NCBI GenBank assembly: GCA_964030475.1
Contig: CAXIPT010000006.1
Location: 133,297-197,296 of the forward strand
Direction of reading: 5' to 3'
DNA: 64,000 nt
Origin: Tethya wilhelma
Lineage: Eukaryota > Porifera > Demospongiae > Tethyida > Tethyidae
The notes below the pieces were generated by a model that saw only the letters and a list, made by a program, of their open reading frames with translations, made no database searches and was not told the origin of the DNA. This document shows, in pieces, positions 42,889 through 53,542 of the stretch. Positions within the stretch are counted from its first letter, which is position 1. Every line of letters starts with the position of its first letter. The position numbers were made by a program, and so were the translations under genes.

Positions 42889-43566
42889 CGGTGTCGCAGT
42901 GAATAATGTCCCCCCGTGAATTTTGTCCCCCCGGACATAATTCACTAGTGAATATTGTCCCCCTTAGTGAATAATGTCCCCCCCTCCAAAAGTATACTAA
43001 AGAGCTCTGGCATAGATAAAACAGTCTCAACACTCTTGCCAGTGTTTTTAACCAGCAGCCACTGCAGCGCTGTGCACCATGCACCTAAGAACGTGTGGCA
43101 ATCTTAGCCCCTCCCGCTTATTGTGCAGCAACTATTGATTTTGTGAGCTAGCCCGCCGGGCTAACATTTTAAACTTTGAAGTTAACGTTTGGAGGGAGAG
43201 CAGGTAGTACTGAAGCTTATAGTTACAATGTCATGCTGCAGGTAATTTGGACCTGGTCCGAGTTTCAGGCCTTCCTATATAGCTGCGTAGCTGACTAAGC
43301 TGAGCCTATAGAACGCGGCTAAGCTGCATGCGGTTTGTGTAGAAGAGTTTGGGAGGGGGGACAAAATTCACTAGTGAATTTTGTCCCCCCTTGAAAAATA
43401 CTGTTTTCTCACCATTGCCATTATTTGGCATCATTTGGAAGGGGGGACATTATTCACTGAGTGGGGACAATATTCACTAGTGAATAATGTCCGGGGGGAC
43501 AAAATTCTCTAGTGAATAATGTCCGGGGGGACAATATGAGGGGGGACATCCCACACTAGGACACCG
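42889..43566. repeat. foldback cluster of TTCACTAGTGAA palindromes with GGGGGGACA arms
   Basis: On the left (42898-42990) GTGAATAATGTCCCCCC and variants occur four times; on the right (43356-43550) GGGGGGACAAAATTCACTAG-type units occur at least five times, many centred on the palindrome TTCACTAGTGAA. The two flanks are inverted relative to each other around a unique 0.35-kb centre. The outer ends CCGGTGTCGCAGTG (42889) and, reverse complemented, CCGGTGTCCTAGTG (43566) look like TIRs. Confidence 0.65.
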
Positions 43567-43818
43567 GTCGTATAGCCCCGCCGCTTTAGCGTGCGTGCAG
43601 CTAAAATTGCGAAAAAACGGCGAGAAAGAGACAGAAACTACATTATCTTTCACAAATAACTGCCATTTAGTGAAATTTTGAGTTGCTTTTGTTAATTTTA
43701 AGTTGAAAGGGGGGTTCCAACAAGCACTTTTCCAGTCTCCACAGTTAATTATAATGCGAGGTCTCAACTGAAAGGGGGATCCATGGATCCCTTGGATCTC
43801 CCCCTGGATCCGCCACTG

Positions 43819-44126
43819 ATATTACTATAACTTTAGTGCCAGGACCTTGTTGCAAGCATGCATACTGAAGTTTTTGGTACGAACGTGACAATTAGTTGCC
43901 AGTAGACATCATGCCCGCATATATACTACTGACACCACAGCAATTAAGAGTATTAATTGTACTGTTGCTATTATATTATAATCATACTTATATGGTTATG
44001 CCTATATAGTCTATAATATCTACGTTTACATTATATTATGATGTATATATATATGACCGTATCACACACACCCACACACATAATAAATATTATAATAGTG
44101 TGGACACATTACAAGACAAAACTAAA
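43819..44126. promoter_or_regulatory. 5' flank of beta-helix gene copy 1
   Basis: Shares TTTAGTGCCAGGACCTTGTT with the flank of copy 2 (52738 onward). AT-rich, ends in a CACACACCC stretch before the ATG at 44127. No TATA box can be singled out among many TATA-like strings. Confidence 0.4.
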
Positions 44127-47100
44127 ATGGCCTTTCAGCAGTTGACTATCTTACTAGCCACCTTAGTTGTTTCCTTAGTGTCAGCTCAAACATTCTATAT
44201 CGTACCAGACCACACCCACTGTCCCACTGAGACTGCATCCACTGACCACACCCCCTTGGATAATGATGACTTGCTAGGCACATTTTCGGGTAGTGGATCA
44301 CTTCCTGTCACACCCACTGACCACACCCCTTCCTTGGATGAGGATTGCCTGTCTCTAACTCAATATACCCAGTCCCCAACTACTACCATTGACTCCAACA
44401 TTACCCTGATTTTTGAGCCTGGTCATCACACTCTTGATTCTTGTCTTCAGATACAAAATGTCAACAATCTGGTCTTACGAGTTGCACCTACAAACTCCTC
44501 CCCTAGTTCAGTTGCCATGGTTACATGTACAAATTGGGTAGGTTTTGATTTTGCCACCATATCTGAGGTCAGTGTTAGTGGTCTAGAGTTCAGTGGCTGC
44601 CTGTGGAACTCTGTGAGATCAGTAGACCAACTGAGGATGGAGGACTGTGGATTTCAAGATGGACATGGAATGGAATTGAGGAATGTCAGGAGTGTAACTT
44701 TGGAGAGGAGCTCTTTCATCTCTCTCATTGCATTTAGAGAGGTTAGGGATCCATGGTTGGAAGGTATACCATCAGGAGGGGCCATTGTTGCCTTTAGTAG
44801 TGATATTAATGTTACTAAATGTGTCTTTGAGGGAAATAGTGCTTTTGATGGTTACTATAATGGTAGTGGTGGTGCAATATGGACAGACAGTGGTAGAATT
44901 AGCATACATGACAGTAATTTTAGTAGCAACACAGCAGGTAAGTGGGGTGGTGCAATATGGACTGACAATGGTAGTATTAGCATACATGGTAGTGACTTCA
45001 GAAGCAACACAGCAGGTGGTGATTATAGCCTTCGTCCACAGGGTGGTGCAATATGGACTGACAGTGGTAGTATTAGCATACATGGTAGTGACTTCAGAAG
45101 CAACACAGCAGGTGGTGATTATAATTATGGTGAGGGTGGTGCAATATGGACTGACAGTGGTAGTATTAGCATACATGGTAGTGATTTCAATAGCAACACA
45201 GCATGGTATGCTGGTTCAATAACGGCATCCAGTGGAAGTATTAGCATATATGGTGCTAATTTTAGTAGCAACACAGCAGGTGGTTGGGCTGGTGCAATAG
45301 TGACAGACGAAGGTAAAATTAGCATACATATATCAATGATGGTGGTGTACTGTTCCTTGGTAGTGCTACTGATAGTGTCAATGAAATCAACAACAGTATC
45401 TTCAGCCATAACCATGCAGCTAGCCAAGGTGGTGCAATTTATGTCCAGTCCAGAACCATTCAATTTCTAAATGGTGTTGTTGAGTTCAAAGAGAATGGAG
45501 CTGAGGAAGGAGGTGGAATTTACTTGGAATCAGATGCTAAACTTCATTTGATAAAGTCTGTACCAGAGTGTTCTAGTGTTTACTATAATCCTTATTGCCA
45601 GAATCAATCAATGTCAAGTCTTAGACTATACTTTACAAACAACTCAGCTGAATATGGTGGAGCTCTGTATATCTCTGATGATATGAATGCATGTGCTGCA
45701 AGATTAGAATCAACCGAATGTTTCTTTCAAGACCTAGCCTCACATAATGTGAGCTACCCTGACCTAATTGTTCAAAATACATTCTTTGCTAATAACTCTG
45801 CCAGTATATCAGGTCCATCAATATTTGGAGGTCTGTTAGACAGGTGTACAGTCAGTCCGAGGGCACAGGTGTTCAACAACTACCAAAGCACCTATATTAA
45901 TGCAACATCATACCTAACACAAATTACAAACCTCAGGACTAATGCTATTCTACTGTCAGAGATATCATCAAAACCAGTTCGTGTGTGCTTGTGTACAAAT
46001 AACCAAGAACTAGATTGTGAAAAATCTCCAATTATATATTCGTTTAAGAGAACAACTCAATTAGTTTTAAACATATCAGTAGCTGTTATAGACCAAGTCA
46101 GAAATCTAATTCCATCTTCTGTGAGAGCATTATCAACAAACCTTGGTGGACTAGCTGAAGGAGAGGACATTCAGAACACAACTTCAAACTGCACTGACCT
46201 TATCTACACCATATCTCATCCACGTAACTTAGAACAACTGGTATTGAATCTTGAGGGTCAAGGATTTGATTTTGGAATTACAAAGTCTATGATCATCAAT
46301 ATGCAGTTTGTTCCCTGCACTTGTCCAATAGGTTTCTCTGTAGATCAGTCTACTTGTAGTTGTGAATGTGACCCTTGCCTCTCTGGCTATATAACTGACT
46401 GTTCTGTTAGTAACTCATCAGTCAAAAGAAGCAACAATGTCTGGATAGGACACATCAATGAATCAAAAAATACTCAGTGTCCCTATCTAATATATCCTCA
46501 TTGTCCATTCGACTACTGCCATCCATCTAGCTCCCCAGTCTGGATTAACCTCAACACATCCAACGGTTCTGATGCACAGTGTGCTTTCAATCGTAGCGGC
46601 AAGCTTTGTGGGTCTTGTAAGGATGGTCTCAGTCTCTCTCTTGGTAGTTCACATTGCTTGTCTTGCTCAAACAACTGGCTAGCTCTGCTCATTGTCTTTG
46701 CTATAGCTGGTGTAGCACTAGTTGCTTTTCTCCTGCTTTTCAATTTGACTGTAGCTGTTGGAACAATCAATGGACTCATATTCTATGCCAACATCCTCAC
46801 AACAAATCGTGCCACGTTTTTTCCATTTCAATCTCCCAATTTCTTCACCATCTTCGTTGCGTGGCTCAACCTAGACTTTGGTTTTGTGACCTGCTTCTTT
46901 GATGGAATGGACAGCTATGTCAAACAATGGCTACAGCTTGCTTTTCCAATTTACATCATATTCTTGGTTACCATGGTGATCATTGGTTGCGAATACTTCA
47001 CAAGAATTGCTAGACTCTTTACCGGAACAAATCCAGTGGCAACACTAGCTACTCTCATTCTACTCTCTTATGCCAAAAGCCTTCGTATCATCATAGCTGC

Positions 47101-48100
47101 ATTCTCTCCAGCAACACTGGAATATCTTGATGGTTTACGAGAGATAGTGTGGCTGATTGATGGCAACATCCGTTACTTTCAAGGGAAACACATTCCTTTG
47201 TTTCTAGTAGCTCTTCTTATTCTCCTGGTGGGCATTGTATACACCTCTCTCCTCTTCTCTTATCAGTGGCTTCTGCGTTGCCCAAATAGGATGATAAAAC
47301 TACTCAAGAATGCAAGGTTTTATCCCTTCATGGATGCTTATCTTTCTCCTTACAATATCAAACATCGCTACTGGACTGGACTACTGCTGTTGATCCGTGC
47401 CTTCTTGTATATCATGGCTGCCATTAACATCAATGGAGATCCTGGAAACAACCTCTTAACCATCTTATGTACATTGATATGTCTAAATATCGTGAAGACA
47501 TTCTTGCCAGGTAGAGTCTACAAATCCTGGCTACTGGATGCACTAAACTTCTCATTCATAATCAACCTAATTTTTTTCTCCTTTGGTTCTCTCCGAATAC
47601 AAGAAGCTGGTGTTGGAAATCAAGAGTCTCTTGCCTACACTTCAACCAGTATTGCTTTCATCACCTTCCTAGCCATCTTGACCTATCACACGTATGCCTT
47701 TGTACTTCCAAGGAAAACACGAACCAAACTTGACTCCTTCATCCTCAAAATGAAGCTACGACTCACCAAACATGAACCCACTGATCATGAAATCATCCTA
47801 GTTCCTCGTCCTGTGGTCACATACAGTGTGGTGGACCCAGTGCCAACTCAACAACAACTACTAGAGAATATGGAAAAGGCAACAACAGCAGCAACTGCTG
47901 AAAGAGAGAGAGAAGAAGCCACAACAGTAGAGAATGAGTCAACCGCTAACACAGAACCATCTTCAGCTTCACTGGTGCCCAAACAAACCTCAGATGAAAA
48001 CAATTCACCAAGCAAACAGATTAGTGAATCTGTGAAAGAGTTATCTGATGAAACTAGAATTGACAAGGAGGAACAGCAAAACCATCTCCATACACACTGA
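44127..48100 (+). pseudogene. secreted/membrane beta-helix protein, copy 1 (frameshifted and tail-truncated)
   Basis: ATG at 44127 (MAFQQLTILLATLVVSLVSA, a signal peptide), then Thr/Asp/His-rich repeats (TDHTPLDNDD). A right-handed beta-helix of about six 25-residue units follows (GGAIWTDSGSISIHGSDF, with S.N.A); the GG[AI] and FxxN motifs resemble chlamydial Pmp repeats. At about 45331 a deletion relative to copy 2 shifts the frame, so the first frame ends at 45470 while the rest stays open from about 45335 to 48100: Cys-rich region (CTCPIGFSVDQSTCSCECDP, CGSCKDGLSL), about nine membrane spans, and a Gln/Glu tail. A one-base loss in an A-run near 48080 then ends the protein at EEQQNHLHTH, without the last ~30 residues of copy 2. 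Either a pseudogene or two assembly errors. Confidence 0.8.
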
Positions 48101-48440
48101 ACTAAAGAGACACCTATATACATGCACATCACTGTGTAAAAAAAGAGAAAAAAGGGGGAAAAAAGAAAAAAAATACAAAAAAGTCCATGCACAGACCTCT
48201 CCTATTAAGCAATTGTTCTTTTTTGTCAACTTCTAAACTTAAACCACGCACACTTTCAGTATATATTCATTCAGTTTCATCTATCTTGTGTAAATGCTCC
48301 AGTTTGTATTAGAGTTTCAATGTCATTAGTCCACATTAGTCTATCATCACACACACACAAATGTACACAATATTACAAAAATATAACTTTGGCTGTGTAG
48401 ACTTTACTATATTTTGTCTCTGTGTTTTACAATTTCTGAT

Positions 48441-48448
<8 letters not shown>
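48101..48448. other. 3' flank of beta-helix copy 1, no gene
   Basis: Joins directly to sequence matching 58290 onward of unit 2 (CATGCACATCACT, then an A/G-rich tract). About 0.4 kb of 3' sequence present in unit 2 is missing here. Confidence 0.6.
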
Positions 48449-48539
<91 letters not shown>

Positions 48540-48545
48540 NACACA
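48449..48545. repeat. long (AC)n microsatellite with one N
   Basis: About 48 AC units; the N at 48540 shows the length is uncertain in the assembly. Unit 2 lacks an expansion at this point. Confidence 0.95.
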
Positions 48546-50625
48546 TGCACCTCAATATACTACTATATGTCACATATACCTGTTCATGCAGTTTGATCTA
48601 TTAATTCCTTTACAATATTAATTGCTTTTGTATCACTATAATTATCATTGTTGAGGAACCATGTCTATCAACCATTCAATACAAGCCTTCATAATAGTTA
48701 TAAGATACATTTGCCATGGTCCTGGATACAGTACCACAGTAGGTCAAGACCACAGACTGACACAGGAGTCAAAGAAACATCTCTTCACTAACAATTCAAC
48801 CATTGAAGCTATAATGATACTGAGGAGAGAAGAACATCACATATCTTATTAAATAAGATTGAAAGAGAAACTTTGAAATTGACAAAGAGACTTTTAAACT
48901 GAAAGAGAACATTAATTGGAACAGTAACACCAGTCTCCACTGATCAACATCAACCTCACAGAGTTTGTAACAAACTTTCATATATATAATATTATATGTA
49001 CATCATGCACTTAAATGGTTTGTCCTACTTTTCTCCACGTGCCTTCAATCCAAGGACTAATGAATCACCATAACTCACACCAGACTATTCAGTAACCTCT
49101 TCTGAGAACAACCTAACAACTTGTTATCCTTACATTTCCACTGGCACACATCCAACCACTAAAGGATGGCATTGATCAATGTAATTAAGTTAACTTGCAC
49201 CAACATATTAAGTATCATTGATAACCTCTTCTGACAACAACTTAAAGACTTTGTTATTAATTTCTTTACTAATTTTATTCGTACCAAATGCAAAAATGTG
49301 ATATTGTTGCTATTTTTATGCCCATTAGTTAGTCTATGCTATTGTTCAAAGTTATATATATATATATGTACCAAGAAAAGACTGTGGTCTTCAAACACAA
49401 ACAGACACTTATTATACTTTAGTCTTTTGTGCTACTTATAAAATGCTCATTAGTTAGTTAACCACTATGTAAATAAGAAAGAACTCTCAAGTATACTTAT
49501 TTGTTTTTTTGCAACTTTGAAAATCCCCAGTTTTCGAACACATAGAAATATCTTATGGTAATTTGTAAGTAGATAGCAGAAATGCTTTATAGCTTGTACA
49601 TAATTTGCTGTAGAATTATTCAAAAAAGATTTTTTTTTTCACTCAGAAACAATCTCAATATCTTGTATAGTCATATACTGGCATTGCAAGGAATTATAAG
49701 GGCCATTATACCAGTTTGATGCCCATGGGCTAACCCAGCTAACATAATATAACAATGTACAATCCACCAGCTGCTGCATTGACCCTATATCAGTCTAGGA
49801 AAGTTGTATTGACTTGGGATTGGTGGGAGGAGATCAGTGTGAAGAGATCTTTAAATGATATGGTTTATTAACTGCAGATTTAAATTTTGACCAAATCATC
49901 AATAATATATCCTTTGGTCTATAGAGTGTTCCAAAAATGACCATTTTCTAAATTTTCAAAATAAACCATATCATTTAAAAGATCTCTACGTACTGATTGT
50001 AATGGTGCAAGTCCCAGCTTCTAACGACCAACCGTTGCGCTGTTTTAGAGCAGCTTGACAAAGTTTTGAACTCTTAAGAGGGCTACATGTAGAATGGATT
50101 GCTAAGAATATAAAACACTAACTCACACCTTCAGCAAAGTGTCTCCTGGCTTCAGGAATCTACTCTTAGCGGCTGCTAGTTGACCAAGGTTTTCTTTGAA
50201 GATGTGACTTCAGCCAGGCCTCACAGTCTGGAATCTTCAACAATGACCACTGGGCCTGAAAAAGATACTGGTCAGCATACACATATATAGTGTCCTCCAT
50301 AGAGATTTCTTGAAGAGCCACGTCAATGATGCATTTCTGAGAGAAAATGTAACAAATTAAGATTAGTTCTAAACTGTAGCAAAACTTTGTAGTATATGTG
50401 AAATTTAAAACTATTCAAGATTCAGTGAAGTTTGTACTTTAATAATACAAATTTACAGTCACAACCTACAGTACATGCCCCCGGACACACTCTACAATAA
50501 ACTTTGATGGAGCTGAAGTTGCCAGGTTACAATGCAGCCTTGTGCCGTGATGGTAAACTTAAAAAATAACAACTTGTTATCAATAATTCTCAAGCCTTTC
50601 TAAGAATCTGTTGGTGCTTCCAGTG
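48546..50625. other. unit-1 downstream flank, no gene
   Basis: Collinear with 58640-60575. Contains the shared MITE at 49832-49998 and a short (TA)n near 49353. No supported coding frame. Confidence 0.5.
49832..49998. repeat. MITE present in both duplication units (unit 1)
   Basis: GATCAGTGTGAAGAGATCTT followed by TAAATGATATGGTTTATT, mirrored by AATAAACCATATCATTTAAA and AGATCTCTACGTACTGATT. A counterpart at 59848-59994 shows it was there before the duplication. Confidence 0.7.
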
Positions 50626-50669
50626 TTCTCTATCAGTGCTGTAAAAACAACAAATAAGGTATGTCTCTG

Positions 50670-50885
50670 AATTTCGGCACATGACTATACTTCATGCATT
50701 TTCATAATCAATTGCAATTTAGTTTGAATTCTATAACTATAAATGTCAGTCATTTGGCTCATGAGTCAATGCAAGCAATCACTTGCCACGATTAATTTGG
50801 ATGAAGTATATAACAAGCATGTAGAATGTAGGTACACAGTAACGTATGAGTGTTGGGCACTGCAAAAAATGAAGTAGTCATGTGT
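50670..50885. repeat. decayed copy of the 37742 foldback family
   Basis: Left AATTTCGGCACATGACTATA and right AAAAAATGAAGTAGTCATGTG retain the inner part of both arms; the outer arms are gone. Confidence 0.6.
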
Positions 50886-51204
50886 ATATTACCTCTACAC
50901 TACAAACCACAAATTGAAAAAGAAAACAATGCCATTAAAATTGCATTGATGATCGATTTTATGAATTTGCATCATGCACAGCTAGTAACAGGTACTATGT
51001 ACTTCAACTCACAGAGTGTTCATCCAGCATCATGCCAGTGATCTCCCAAGCACGAAACTCATCCCCAGATTTCAAGTAAAAGAGAGCTGTATAGGAATGG
51101 GAATGAGACACAGACAATGATGTCATCACAAATACACAAACAATGATTTATGTTGGAGAAGTATTTTAAGATCAAATGTCATGGTCTTGTATATATAATA
51201 TTAT

Positions 51205-51495
51205 AATAAAAATTTCAAAAAAATAAGCAGTGTAGGAATGGGCAGCGCATTAAAAAGTATTGGAACAAGGAACGGTCCCAATTTCGGCACATGACTACTT
51301 TGTTGTCATTTTTATCCCTCATGCATAGCTATTATTGTCGTAAATGGTTCAAAGAATGATCTGTACTTGAAAAGTTTGGTTCAAATTCCTGCCAATCTTA
51401 TCAATTGGCTAAAAAGTGGAATAATATAAAATTATAGCATGCAGGATTAGATTAATACCAGCCAAGACTTGGGCACAAAAATGAAGTAGTCATGT
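51205..51495. repeat. copy of the 37742 foldback family, right arm cut at the duplication junction
   Basis: The left arm is nearly full (AAAAATTTCAAAAAAATAAG, GTGTAGGAATGGGCAGCGCA, AGTATTGGAACAAGGAA, AATTTCGGCACATGACTACT). The right arm stops at GAAGTAGTCATGTG, about 20 bp before the first base matching the left edge of unit 1. Confidence 0.75.
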
Positions 51496-52159
51496 GAGTT
51501 TTAGACCTTGAATACACTGGTTTAGACCATGGCCAGCCTCCCTCCCCAGCCATGCAGCCACTGTTATGACCCTCCCGGGCATGCTCAGTAGGTCATATTG
51601 AACACCACCCGTTGTGAACATACGAATATCTCTTTTATTGGTTGCTATGGCGATGCAACCATTACAGATGGCAATGGATTGGGTCGATTCTTTGGAGGGC
51701 AGTGAAAGAATCCAATCCTTGCAAGAGCTAAAGTGAACCCAGCATGGTGAAGAATACTGTGTGTGTGTGTGTGTGTGTGTGTTAAGAATCAACTCATATC
51801 ATATCAGACATAAATTTACAGCCTTGTACCCAGGCCTTAATTTCTCCAAAACTCTGCATTGTTTTGCTTAAAAATACATTATTGGAGAGCACCAAAAATT
51901 AAAGAAAAATTGTTGTATGCATCAGAGGGCATGTATAGATGCTGACTTCCTGGAAAATTAAATATGTAGTCACTGTGGTGACAGTGATGTAAGCCTTGAA
52001 ATCTATAGATTCCTTTGTGTGTAGTTTTACTAGCTGATATGCACGCCTTAACCACATGGAACATTTGGCTAATGGATTATTAAAGCACATTTCAATGGAA
52101 GCCTGTAATGCTCATGTACTGTAGCAGCAGTGTGGACATAATCACATTACCATGTACTG

Positions 52160-53478
52160 CTTCCCTAGGCCAGAATCCCTACAGCAGTAAATAAAATTTA
52201 ACTCAAAAATTTATAATAATACCTAGCTGCTACCTAATAGTAGTATATGGACTCAATACTGAACCAGATTGTCAGTGAGAAACTACAGTGGTACTGATGA
52301 AAGTTTAAATTTTCACAATCAATAGTATAATTATAGAAAGAATCTCAAAGCTACACAGTTACTATAGCAGCAGCTAGTACCCAGGCAGGCAGCTAGGCTA
52401 GGTTAATAGATTGCTAAGTCGACCACTGACTTACTGCATGAGGAAGCATTTTTAGAAAACAGGTCCGGATTGACAACTGATAAGGAACATAACACAGGTA
52501 TATATAAGGATAGCATTTTAACTTTAACTGGTATAACAGTTATAATTAACATGTACATACAACTACAGATTGTTATAATGTCTGTATCAGTGTCATTAAG
52601 GCATTGTTTAAGTTTGATTTTAAATTGAAATTTAACTGTCCAAAGGTACTAGGTTACAGGTTAGAATTTCACAAAACCATGCTAGGCTGGCACTGAGTCG
52701 TGGAATAATCTGCTCGGTAGCAGTATATACTATAACCTTAGTGCCAGGACCTTGTTGCAGCCATATACTGAAGTTCTCGGTACAGAGCAATTAAGTTGCC
52801 AGTAGACATCATGCACACATACTACTGACAGCACAGCAAGAGTATTAATAGTACTGTTACCATTATAATTATACTCTTCCATGACCACATGCAACAATAC
52901 ACACGTTAGGAGACTACTTGGATCACCTAATATATAAATTACATCCTACAGGATATTGGCAGAGCTAGAGCTCAACTGTTCCTATATATCCTGTCATTAC
53001 ACTCCACTGGGACTCACCAGAATACAGAGAGTTTCAAGTGTAAGCTATTGAAATTAAAGTAAAAAAATAATTTAATAATCTCTCCAAAAATTAATAATAC
53101 TAAGTTCAAAAAAAAGAAGGCATATGTGGTGCTATTACACTATATGCATTATTGAATTTTTGTCTATAAGTTTAAAACATGTTTTTCAATTCAATTGTAC
53201 TATATATATATATATATATTATAACAATAAATATTATATCATAGATCGGGAAATTTTGTGTCTAAAATTATATTATTTGTAAAATAAATTTTTGTATATG
53301 CTTTTAATTTTCATAAATACGGTATAATATTATATCATACAAAAAAATTTTAACAGGTCGTCACGTTCAAAGTTCATGTTTGCAGATTTTAATTTTTGTA
53401 AATGCAGTGTCATACGAAAATTTTTGAACTGCCAAAATTTCCTGATCTATGGTACAAGTTCACGTACATAACTGTATC

Positions 53479-53515
<37 letters not shown>

Positions 53516-53542
53516 GCAAATACATTACAAAGCGAAACTAAA
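52160..53542. promoter_or_regulatory. 5' flank of beta-helix gene copy 2
   Basis: AT-rich, contains CGGTAGCAG at 52714-52722 (remnant of the element end seen at 40348), the shared TTAGTGCCAGGACCTTGTTG, (TA)n near 53203, and (AC)n at 53482-53512 ending about 30 bp before the start codon. The promoter itself is not recognisable. Confidence 0.4.

Larger units (their letters stand above)
40348..43818. mobile_element. 3.5-kb TIR element (hAT-like ends), non-coding, with nested insertions
   Basis: Interrupts the collinearity of units 1 and 2. Left end CGGTGGTGGATCTAGCAG, and reverse complement of the right end CAGTGGCGGATCCAGGGGG, agree at 11 of the first 15 bases or so; CAGTGGCGGATCC is a common hAT end in animals. 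Inside are element A' (41347-42254), the palindrome cluster (42889-43566) and only short frames, e.g. 40808-40590 minus. A sequence AACATTTGCGTTTCATA occurs twice (40629, 42402). No target duplication was seen. Confidence 0.5.
36735..50625. repeat. segmental duplication, unit 1 (contains beta-helix gene copy 1)
   Basis: Collinear with 51515-60575. Shared landmarks in order: GTTATGACCCTCCCGGGCAC and ATCTCTTTTATTGGTTGCTA with the following (GT)n, CTGTATCAGTGTCATTAAGG, AATCTGCTCGG, TTTAGTGCCAGGACCTTGTT, the beta-helix gene, GGTCAAGACCACAGACTGAC, TTATACCAGTTTGATGCCCA, and CTTTCTAAGAATCTG near the right end. Unit 1 is 13.9 kb against 9.1 kb in unit 2. The excess is explained by insertions at 37742, 38729, 39923 and 40348 (with nested elements). 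Confidence 0.85.

Noticed and set aside
44728..45463. Long frames overlapping the beta-helix repeats on both strands (also 54099-55176)
   Set aside because: The coding repeat is in register in all frames, so shadow frames stay open by periodicity; they have repetitive low-complexity products.
48361..48621. Open frames of His-Thr or Val-Cys repeats (also at 9330, 10960-11150, 28670-28860, 30610-30930)
   Set aside because: They are translations of CA/GT and CT microsatellites, not proteins.
53402..53542. The 47-codon upstream extension of beta-helix copy 2
   Set aside because: It runs through a CA repeat, precedes a clean signal peptide at 53543, and is not matched in copy 1, where the equivalent ATG is at 44127.
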